64,000 nucleotides of DNA from Cyrtodaria siliqua (Eukaryota; Mollusca; Bivalvia; Adapedonta; Hiatellidae): assembly GCA_037043455.1 (NCBI GenBank), contig JAWPHD010002609.1, positions 124,001-188,000 on the forward strand, written 5' to 3'. The notes beneath the pieces are model-generated. The model was not told where the DNA came from. It made no database searches and saw nothing but the letters and a program-made list of their open reading frames with translations. This document shows, in pieces, positions 23,501 through 35,500 of the stretch. The translations under genes were made by a program, and so were the position numbers. The first letter of the stretch is position 1; the number at the start of each line of letters is the position of its first letter.

Positions 23501-26500
23501 TAATATGATAACAGCGTGCAAGAGCAACATTACTTTTCGCTCCGAGCAAAAGGTCAAATAAACTAAAAATTCAATTACACTATAATTTTTCCATATTTTT
23601 GCACATGGTATATGTAATCGTCTATAAAAGATAAACAACATAAACTATTTTATTATGTCGGAAACTCGGGCGTATGCCCAGGGGCCTAGGGTAGGGGGAT
23701 ATTGATAATTATGTCTCAAATGAAACATTATGATGATGGGATTACACTGTATACATTTTTTTCCTCCCTACATCATTGGTGGGGCCTGGAGGAAGGGCAT
23801 CAAATACATGTACACTAATAATTCAATTACGGTGTCATTTTTTCATACTTTTGCACATTAGTATAATAGTCATCTATGAAAGAGATACACAGCATGTCAA
23901 ATGATTTATTATTTAAAACTCGGTCGTCTTCCCTGGGGTTGGAGGGGGTGGGTGAAGGGTAACAGGGTGTCAATTTTTAGCTCGACTGGTCAGAGATCAG
24001 CAGAGCTTATGCCGTGGTGCGGCGTCCGTCGTCCGCCCGTCCAACTGTCTTTCCGTCTGTCTGTCTGTCCGTAAACTTTTTTTGTAGCGACTACTCCTCT
24101 GAAACTACTGAATGGATTTTCATGAAACTTTACAGAAATGTTACCCATGAAGATGTTGATGTGAAATCCAAGATGGCCGCCAAATCTAAAAATAGGTTTT
24201 TAAAAAACAATTTTGTAGCGACTACTACTTGAAAACTATAAGTGATATTGATATGGGACTTTTTCTAAAATGATCAGCATGACATGATGTTGGTCCTTGT
24301 TGAAAATTGTTTTGATTCGACATTAAACATGGCTGCCAGTGGCCATCTTTGTTTACATAGAGTTATATAATGAAAACTTGTAGCGACAACTCCTCTGAAA
24401 CTACTTGAAGGATTTTCATGAAACTTCACAGGAATGTTGGTCTTGATGTCTAATTGATCCTAGGAAAATTTCAGGTCGGCCGGAAAATCAAGATGGCCGC
24501 CACAGCTAAAAATAAATTTTCAAAATACAATTTTTTAAGGACTACTTCTTGAAAACTATAAGTGATATTGATATGGGACTTTTTCTAAACTGATCAGCAT
24601 GACATGATGTTGGTCCTTTTCAAAAATTGTTTTGATTCGACGTTAAACATGGCTGCCAGCGGCCATCTTTGTTTACATAGAGTTATATAGTAAAAACTTG
24701 TAGCGACTACTCCTCTGAAACTACTTGGCAGATTTTCATGAAACTTTACAGGAATGTTGCTCTTAATGTCTAATTGATCCTAGCAAAATTTCAGATCGGC
24801 CAGAAATTCAAGATGGCCACCACAGCTAAAAATAGATTTTTAAAAAATAAGTTTGTAGCGACTACTTCTTGAAAACTATAAGTGATATTGATATGGGACT
24901 TTTTCTAAAATAATCAGCATCAAATGATGGTTATCCGTGTCGAACATTATTTTGATTCGACGTTAAACATGGCTGCTAGTGGCCATCTTTGTTTACATAG
25001 AGTTATATAATGAAGACTTGTAGCGACTACTCCTCTGAAACTACTTTACGAATTTTCATAAAACTTCACAGGAATGTTGCTCTTGATGTCTAATTGATTT
25101 TAGCAAAAATACAAGTTTGTAGCGACAACTTCTTGAAAACTATAAGTGATATTGATATGGGACTTTTTCTAAAATGACCAGCATGACATGATGTTGGTCC
25201 TTGTCAAAAATCGTTTTGATTCGATGTTAAACATGGCTGTCAGCGGCCATCTTTGTTTACATAGAGTTATATAATGAAAACTTGTAGCGACTACTCCTCT
25301 GAAACTACTCGACGGATTTTTATGAAACTTCACAGGAATGTTGCTCTTGATGTCTAATTGATCCAAGCAAAATTTCAGGTCGGCTGGAAATTCAAGATGG
25401 CCGCTACGGCTAAAAATAATCAAAAAACAAGTTTGTAGCGACTACTTCCTGAAATCAAAATCAATCAGTAGAGCTTCAAGGTCATTGACCTCTTGTTTTT
25501 TAATTATGTCTCGAACATTTTGATGAAGGGATTACAGTGTATATATGGTGGGTTGAGTGTGTGGGTGGGGGTTAGGGGAAGTGACCTGTGTGACGAAAAC
25601 GTGGGTATTTTATGATGGCGCGCCGTCGACTTCGTTCTAGTCCTACTTACAGAAGGTCAGTGAGAATGACCTAGACATACTTTACTGGAAACAAAATTAT
25701 GTGACTGACAATATTAAATTGGGGGAAACTGTGTATTTTCTAGTATTTTCTACTTTCATACTTTGTTTTCAGGGTGTAGACCTGAGACAGTACTCCAAGC
25801 AGATTGAATCAGAACTTCTACATGTCGAGAATGATTCCATAACAGACTGTATCCGCATTTCTATCATTCAGCAATTTATAATAAATGTTTTTTTTTTTTA
25901 TCTTAATTTTTATTGAAACAATAAATATTTAGGTTTATTTTGCTTATTGGTGTTGAGTGAAATTCAGATAATCCTCAGAACTTTCTCGGAAATATTTTAA
26001 GAATCAGTAGTGATATTTGAATGGGTTTTTTTTTTTAGAAGTTTTTTTTTTGTGTGAAATATATTGCAATTTTTAGCTCTACTGATCAGAGATCAGCAGA
26101 GCTTATGCCGTGGTGCGGCGTCCGTCGTCCGTCTGTTCGTCTGTCTGTCCGTAAACTTTTATTTGTAGCGACAACTCCTCTGAAACTACTGGATGGATAT
26201 TCATGAAACTTTACAGAAATGTTGCCCATAAAGTCTAGTTGATCCTAGCAAAAATTCATGTTGATGTGAAATCCAAGATGGCCACCAAAGCTAAAAATAG
26301 AGTTTTAAAATACAAGTTTGTAGCGACTACTTCTTGAAAACTATAAGTGATATTGATATGGGACTTTTTCTAAAATGATCAGCATGACATGATGTTGATC
26401 CTTGTCAAAAATCGTTTTGATTCAACGTTAAACATGGCTGCCAGCGGCCATCTTTATTTACATAGAGTTATATAGTAAAAACTTGTAGCGACTACTCCTC

Positions 26501-29500
26501 TGAAACTACTTGACGGATTGTCATGAAACTTTACAGGAATGTTGCTCTTGATGTCTAATTGATCCTAGCAAAAGTTCAGATCTGCCAGAAATTCAAGATG
26601 GCCGTCACAGCTAAAAATAGATTTTTAAAAAATAAGTTTGTAGCGACTACTTCTTGAAAACTATAAGTGATATTGATATGGGACTTTTTCTAAAATGATC
26701 AGCATGACATGATGTTGATCCTTGTGGAAAATTATTGTGATTCGACGTTAAACATGGCTGCCAGTGGCCATCTTTGGTTACATAGAGTTATATAGTAAAA
26801 ACTTGTAGCGACTACTCCTCTGAAACTACTTGACGGATGTTCATGAAACTTCACAGGAATGTTGCTCTTGATGTCTAGTTGATCCTAGAAAAATTTCATG
26901 TCGGCCGGAAATTCAAGATGGCCGCCACAGCTAAAAATAGATTTAAAATAAATAAGTTTGTAGCGACTACTTCTTCAAAACTATAAGAGATATTGATATG
27001 GGACTTTTTCTAAAATGATCAGTATGACATGATGTTGGTCCTTGTCGAAAATCGTTTTGATTTGACGTTAAACATGGCTACCAGCGGCCATCTTTGTTTA
27101 CATAGAGTTATATAATGAAAACTTGTAGCGACTACTCCTCTGAAACAACTTTACAGATTTTCATGAAACTTCACAGGAATGTTGCTCTTAATGTCTAATT
27201 GATCCTAGCAAAATTTCAGGTCGGCCGGAAATTCAAGATGGCCACCACGGTTAAAAATAGATTTTCAAAAAACAAGTCTGTAGCGACTACTTCCTGAAAT
27301 CAAAATCAATCAGTAGAGCTTCAAGGTCATTGACCTCTTGTTTGTTTTGAATTTTGAATTAAAAATTTGTATTAAGGGAATTATGACCTTGTGGTAAAAT
27401 TAGTGTCACTGTGTAGTGACGTATTATAAGCATCTTTCATGAGTATCCGGTGAAGATCGAGAATTCCAACAATTCCCTATCTGAACCGGATACCCATGAT
27501 TGATTATTTTTCTTGCATACCATTTATATTCTGCTCGTTGACATCGCCAACTACTAACGTTTTGCTTGTTTATTTACACAATGACGCCATGCAACTGTCA
27601 TTGTTTATATCAGCGCGTGACTTTTATCTTCTAAGATGAGGCTTTCCAACACCCCTGCAAAACACGAATTACCATATCCGGTATGCAAGAAGTATTTATA
27701 TCGCTTTTAACAATCTTTTAGTCATATCACAATGGTGTCTGCTTGTAGCAGTGAGCTCTGTGCTCAGATTAATAATGCTGCCACACTGAAATACTATGCC
27801 ATAGACATATGACATGATACCCCACCCAGTCACATTCTGACACCAGGCCAACCACCTTAACACTACCTTTTATTATTACGCTGACACCAGAATGCCAAGC
27901 AAGAGCTACTAGTACTATTTTTATGAAATCTTTGAGGTTACCTGATCAGAAATTGAACACATGCGAGGTTACCACTTAGCTGCCCCACTGTATAGCACCT
28001 GATTGAAATCAGGGAGTAGTGATGCCTTGGTGTCGTTAAATTTTTATATGAGGATTTAAAACAAATTTTTGTATTGCGTTGAATATCATTGCTCCAAAAT
28101 GTTAGTTTGAATCCTTAACCAGCTACAGACATCAAGGAGAGCCAGAATATCTCCAGTCTCCACAAACAGATTGTTGCCTGCGACACGATATTGGAGGTGA
28201 GTCATATGGAAAACAATTAAATTGTTTTCTGGACATAAGATATTGTGAAAATCCAAAAGAACATTTGAAAGAGATTGAATAATTATTGACAAAAAAACCG
28301 AAAGCACTACAATGTAAAATATTCTGTTTATGAAGGCAGCCTCGGAACTTTTGTATAACTACAGAGATACAGTCTGCAGGAACCAGTAATAATATTCAGT
28401 TCTGTTGTTTATATAGAGAATGGAGCAGATGTTGAATGGTTTCCAGTCTGACCTGAGCAGCATAAGTACAGAGATCCAGTCTCTGCACGAACCAGTATTA
28501 TTTAATTCTGTTGTATTTATAGAGGATGGAGCAGATGTTGAACGGTTTCCAGTCTGACCTGAGCAGTATAAGTACAGAGATCCAGTCTTTACAAGAACAG
28601 AGCATAGCTATGAACGTCAAACTAAAAAATAGACAGGTACATGTACATACTACTTCCATTGAATGTTTTGTGTATAATTATGTTGTGCACATTATATATG
28701 GAAGATGAATGCACAAGGACAATCACCGTGTTGGTAGTCAGTCAAATTATTTCTTCTAACATTATTTAGGTAAGTGCTAAGATTTCAAAAGTAATAGCCA
28801 AAATGTCCAAAATTGTGATACAAAATTGTGAATACATACAATTTTCCAGCAATATGCAAAATCACACAAATGTTTAAGATTATTGCTGAATGGCTACTGC
28901 TGGCGATAAATAGATAATGGGAGGGCAACATGATGTACTGGTAGCGAGCATGCCTTTTAAATGACCGATTTTGGGTTTGAGATGCTGCCACTAAACAATT
29001 ACTCCATTGTGACCTTAACTCACTTCTATTGCTTTATCAGTCGGATGGGGACATTATCCATGTGGTCTCGTAAAGTAGTCTCTCCTGGTCATGCAAAAGA
29101 ATCAAAGGAATCTATTTGTAACAGTTGTGTGGTATCAAATTCCACTCTGGTTTTTTCCTCTCCCTCTGGAGGGGTTCTAAACAGTGGCATAGCTGCCTTT
29201 ATGCCACAATTTTTTATTACAACACCTGGGCTTGTACATTTTTCCCACAAATGTTCATAAAACACAACAGATCTCACCAAATGCAATCGTAAAAAAGTAA
29301 TATCTTGGAGGCATGCCCATATACCGCTCACATGTATAGTTTGAAGTCCGGCTATGTCACTGCTTAATAAACTAAATAACGTGTTAGGCCATTAAACAGT
29401 AATTGAATTTTAGCATAATGATAAAGGCAACAACATACAAATATGAATTTGTATTTCTTTGACATTTTGTTACTAGACATGTATAGCGGGCTGTCATATT

Positions 29501-32500
29501 GCAAATATATACTGAAAGGAAAAAGAAACGCGACATGGGAATTTCTGCTATATATTGTATATACTGCACACTTAATTCTATATATATTCCAAGGAAATCC
29601 CAAGATGTTTTTTAACAAAAGAAGTTTCAGTAAGTTAGAGAAAGGACACAAATTGAGCCAGTATACTGTATTTAACGTAAAGAGTTTGCAAAATTTTGCA
29701 TCCTAAGTTTACGCCAAACACGTACTCTGTCAATAATAAAACTTTGCAGGAATACTATTTGCTGTGTTACGTGTTGTTTTATTCTTTTTTCCGAAAGGAA
29801 AGATCTTAGGTATCCACGTACCATTCGATTAACAGCAGCATATTGTACATACAATATATACCGTAAATTCCTGTGTCGTATTTCTTTTTCCTTTCAGTAC
29901 ACATGTATGCAGCAGTAAATTAAAAATAAACTATAACGTACCGGTGTACTCTAGATTTATTCATGAATATATCAGTCAAAAATGTTTCGAATAAAGCAAC
30001 ATATACTGTTATCTGTGAATATTTCAGTCGATCAGAGGAGAGCTGAGTCAGTTTGTAGACGAGATGGTCATCCCAGAATCTATGATAAAGTGAGTATAAG
30101 CGGCTGGGTTTATGTTTAAATAGCTGGCTAGTTAGGATTAATAATAACATTTTTTATTTTATTTATATTTTATGTGTATATATTATTACATTTCTATAAA
30201 TGCATTAAATGACAGCCAAGGTATTAGTAATTTAAATTACTGGAATTCGTGATTTGTCTATCACTTCTTTCCAAAAAAGAACAAAGAAAAACGGGAAAAC
30301 AAATGATTTCATTATTTTAGTGCAATCAACATTTGTTTGTGTTTCAGCCATATACTAGACACAGCAGTGACAGAGCGAGAGTTCCTGGAACAACTACATG
30401 AGCTGAATCATAAGATCAACTTTGTCAAGGAGCAGTCGTTCCATGATGCAAGGTCATGCACAGATGTGAAGGACATACTGGATAAACTAAAAATTAAGGT
30501 ACGTACATTTTTCAGGCTATATAAATCTGTCAAGGTCCATTGATATATTGATATAGAAAACTTAGCCATGTTTATAATATTACATTTCATGCTTTTCACA
30601 AAAGTTTTTTTTTTTTTAGAGACTTTAGAGACTATGAATATCTAGATTTTCACATTGACTGCCTTAAATATTGTTTTTTGTTTTTTTTGTTTATTCAAAA
30701 TATACTCATTGTATATATGTTGGTTGCACCAGTTACCTGTTTGTTTGTTTGTATATAAATTGCATTGTGTTATGGGCCGGTGGCCAAAATTGCAATAAAG
30801 AAATTGAAATTGATCTGTGAAGGTATGTTGGTCAGTCAAGGTATATTGGCCAGTCAAGATACGTTGGTATGTCAAGGTATTTTGGTCTGTCAAGGTATTT
30901 TGGTCAGTCAAGGTATATTGGTCAGTCAAGATATGTTGGTCTGTCAAGGTATTTTGGTCTGTCAAGGTATATTGGTCTGTCAAGGTATATTGGTTGGTCA
31001 AGGTATTTTGGTCTGTCAAGGTATGTTGCTCTGTTGTCTGTCATGATATGTTGGTCTGTCCAGGTATATTGGTTGGTCAAGGTATTTTGGTATTGTCAAG
31101 GTATGTTGGTCTGTCAAGGCATGTTGGTCTTTTGATGAGTGTTGGTCTGTCAAGGTGTTTTGGTCTGTCAAGGCATGTTGGTCTGTCAATGTGTGTTGGT
31201 CTGTCAAGCTATGTTGGTCTGTTGTCTGTCAAGGTATGTTGGTCTTTAAAGGTATATAGGTCAGTCAAGGTATGTTGGTCTGTCAAGGTATATTGGTCTG
31301 TTGTCTGTCATGATATGTTGGTCTGTCCAGGTATATTGGTTGGTCAAGGTATTTTGGTCTTGTCAAGGTATGTTGGTCTGTCAAGGCATGTTGGTCTTTT
31401 GATGTGTGTTGGTCTGTCAAGGTATGTTGGTCTGTCAAGGCATGTTGGTCTGTCAATGTGTGTTGGTCTGTCAAGGTATGTTGGTCTGTTGTCTGTCAAG
31501 GTATGTTGGTCTTTAAAGGTATATAGGTCAGTCAAGGTATGTTGGTCTGTCAAGGTATATTGGTCTGTCAAGGTGTATTGGCCAGTCAAGATATGTTGGT
31601 CTGTCAAGGTATATTGGTCAGTCGAGATATGTTGGTCTGTCAAGGTATGTTGCTCTGTTGTCTGTCATGATATGTTGGTCTGTCCAGGTATATTGGTTGG
31701 TCAAGGTATATTGGTCTGTCAAGGTATGTTGGTCTGTCAAGGTATATTGGTCTGTCAAGGTGTATTGGCCAGTCAAGATATGTTGGTCTGTCAAGGTATA
31801 TTGGTCAGTCGAGATATGTTGGTCTGTCAAGGTATGTTGCTCTGTTGTCTGTCATGATATGTTGGTCTGTCCAGGTATATTGGTTGGTCAAGGTATTTTG
31901 GTCTTGTCAAGGTATGTTGGTCTGTCAAGGTATATTGGTCTGTCAAGGTATATTGGTCAGTTAAGATATGTTGGTCTGTCAAGGTATGTTGCTCTGTTGT
32001 CTGTCATGATATGTTGGTCTGTCCAGGTATATTGGTTGGTCAAGGTATTTTGGTCTTGTCAAGGTATGTTGGTCTGTCAAGGCATGTTGGTCTTTTGATG
32101 TGTGTTGGTCTGTCAAGGTATGTTGGTCTGTCAAGGCATGTTGGTCTGTCAATGTGTGTTGGTCTGTCAAGGTATGTTGGTCTGTTGTCTGTCAAGGTAT
32201 GTTGGTCTTTAAAGGTATATAGGTCAGTCAAAAAATGTTGGTCTGTCAAGGTATGTCGTTCTGTCAAGATATGTTGGTCTGTCAAGGCATGTTGGTCTGT
32301 CGATGTGTGTCAGTCTGGCAAGGTATGTTGGTCTGTCAAGGCATGTTGTTCTGTCAATGTGTGTTGGTCTGTCAAGGTATGTTGGTCTGTCAAGGCATGT
32401 TGGTCTGTCAAGGGGTGTTGGTCTGTCAAGGTATGTTGGTCTGTTGTCTGTCAAGGTATGTTGGTCTTTAAAGGTATATAGGTCAGTCAAGGTATGTTGG

Positions 32501-35500
32501 TCTGTCAAGGTATATTGGTCTGTCAAGGTGTATTGGCCAGTCAAGATATGTTGGTCTGTCAAGGTATATTGGTCTGTCAAGGTATATTGGTCAGTCGAGA
32601 TATGTTGGTCTGTCAAGGTATGTTGCTCTGTTGTCTGTCATGATATGTTGGTCTGTCCAGGTATATTGGTTGGTCAAGGTATTTTGGTCTTGTCAAGGTA
32701 TGTTGGTCTGTCAAGGTATATTGGTCTGTCAAGGTATATTGGTCAGTTAAGATATGTTGGTCTGTCAAGGTATGTTGCTCTGTTGTCTGTCATGATATGT
32801 TGGTCTGTCCAGGTATATTGGTTGGTCAAGGTATATTGGTCTGTCAAGGTATGTTGCTCTGTCAAGGTATATTGGTCTGTCAAGGTATATTGGTCAGTTA
32901 AGATATGTTAGTCTGTCAAGGTATGTTGCTCTGTTGTCTGTCATGATATGTTGGTCTGTCCAGGTATATTGGTTGGTCAAGGTATTTTGGTCTTGTCAAG
33001 GTATGTTGGTCTGTCAAGGCATGTTGGTCTTTTGATGTGTGTTGGTCTGTCAAGGTATGTTGGTCTGTCAAGACATGTTGGTCTGTCAATGTGTGTTGGT
33101 CTGTCAAGGTATGTTGGTCTGTTGTCTGTCAAGGTATGTTGGTCTTTAAAGGTATATAGGTCAGTCAAAAAATGTTGGTCTGTCAAGGTATGTCGTTCTG
33201 TCAAGATATGTTGGTCTGTCAAGGCATGTTGGTCTGTCGATGTGTGTCAGTCTGGCAAGGTATGTTGGTCTGTCAAGGCATGTTGTTCTGTCAATGTGTG
33301 TTGATCTGTCAAGGTATGTTGGTCTGTTAAGTTATATTGGTTGGTCAAGGTATGTTGGTCTGGCAAGGTCTGTTGGTCTGTCAAGGTATGTAGGTCTATC
33401 AAGGTATGTTGGTCTGTCATTGTATGTTGGTCTGTCAATGAATGTTGGTCTCTCAAGGCATGTTGGTCTGTCGATGTGTGTTGGTCTATCAAGGTATGTT
33501 GCTCTGTCAAAGTATATTGGTCAGTCAAGGTATGTTGGTCTGTCAGGGTGTGTTGGTCTGTCAAGGTATGTTGATCTGTCATGGTTTGTTGGTCTGTTGT
33601 CTGAAAGTATGTTGGTCTATCAAGGTGGGTTGATCTGTCAAGGTACGTTGGTACGTCACAATATGTTGGTCTGTTGTCTGTCAAGTCTAAGAACTGGATA
33701 ATTTTGGAGCATGGAAGTACATTTAACCATATTTAACTAAAATTAAAGTCTGTTTGGTTGAGTCAGCTTTCAATAGTTCAGATAAACTATTTTAAAATCA
33801 AGGTGCTTGTTGAGTTAAAGGTAGATTACTTTTATCATTGTATTTAGTGTGCTTAAATTTTACAATTGAAGCACAATCGATAAACAATTCAAGGATAAAC
33901 TTTTACTTACTCATAAAAAAATACAGTTGACCCTTCCAACTAACAGAATTTACTATACCATTTACACCTTGAAAGTCATTTTAACTTGCCATTATGATTG
34001 TCAAATGTATAATCTTCTATATCCCTGGATACATCCACTTTATCCATCTGTATTTTCTTATAGGCTATAGCAAAGATAAGAGAATACATGTTGCAGAAAA
34101 TCAATTCCTTCAAGAAGCCAATGTCTAACTACCAGATACCGCAGAATAGCATGCTCAAGTTCAGGTAAGACGCGCTGGTAGCTATAACACAGGTAAGGCA
34201 CCCTGGTAGCTATAACACATGAGTGGATGTGTACAAACATAAGGCTTATAGTTCCACTTAGTTTGGCACATTGCTAGCTGTAAATCACAAGTGAGAGGGT
34301 GAGTGTGTACACATAAGGTTTATAGTCCTCCTAGTAGTAACGGCCCTTAAAAAAAAATTAATAATCTGCCCCAGGAACAATGAGTTTACATGGGAAAAGC
34401 ACTGTCAAGAAGTGTTTTGGCTGTACAATATTTATTTCTCAACCGATTTTCAACCTAAGGTATTTTTATTTACCACTAAACATTCCAACTCCAGTTATTT
34501 TGCATATGTTTTTAAAACTATAGACCTATGTCTGACATCTTGTTCAGGCCACATGTTTCTGCCAAAGGTTTTTCAGTATTTACATGAACAGTTTTAACAT
34601 TATTTACAAAGCTTATAATTATATCATTTGAACTATAATGTTTAGTGGTAAATAAAAATACAGTAATTTTGAAAATCAATTTTACAGCCAAAACACTTCC
34701 CTGATATGGATTTGACAGCAGAAAGTTCAGTTAACTTTAATATTTTTTAATGAAACTTTCAGGTGACATAATTTAGATTTATCGATCCAACTCATTTAAA
34801 ACATTTTTTATATAAAAAAAGTGAGAAAAAAAAGAGTGAAATCTGAATAACTCAACCAATTTTGAAAAGCAAGGTATTTTTTATGTATCACTGAGATTGT
34901 CTGTTTCACTGATAGATAACTTATTGAAGTTCTGGTTAAATTTTGTCTGAAAAGTCAAATAATGCTTCGTATTTTGAATTATTTCATCTGTTTTTGGCAA
35001 GACTTAAAAAATTTCAGTGTTCAAGCTTCAATTGTTAATATAGGTATACATGTATAGTGTTTCACAGAACATATTTCTACACTTTGTATTTGATATCCCA
35101 GTCGATGCACAACGGAACTTGTAACCAGCAAACGAATTAAAAAATAACAATTCCAAAACCAAGTAAAGGAAGTCTTATTCTTGAAATACTAGTTTTGGAA
35201 TGGCATTCCTGCAGGTAGAAATTTAAAGTATCGTGTTTATAGGGGAGGGAGATTAGGGGTAATTGGGGTCATGTCAGTAAATAAAGACTTCCGTTAGTTG
35301 GTTTGTTGGTTCATTCGCTCGTTCATGCATTCGTGCGTTTGTTCATTCATTCTTTTATTCAATCATTCATTCATTCACTCGCAAACTCAGTCACTCACTC
35401 CCTTCAATGTTCTGTCCTTCTGATGTTATGGGGATACATCTGATGACTACATCTGGTAAAAAAAAAAATATTCAGACCTTGCCTGCTTAATATCTTGATG

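Noticed and set aside
25169..25423. 84-codon minus-strand frame in a family-1 array
   Set aside because: Unit length is not a multiple of three and other units break the frame.
30814..33701. Long open frames on both strands (up to 346 codons) in the 18-bp array
   Set aside because: The unit is divisible by three and lacks stops in several frames, so frames open automatically. The region is intronic to VPS52 and the peptides are simple repeats.
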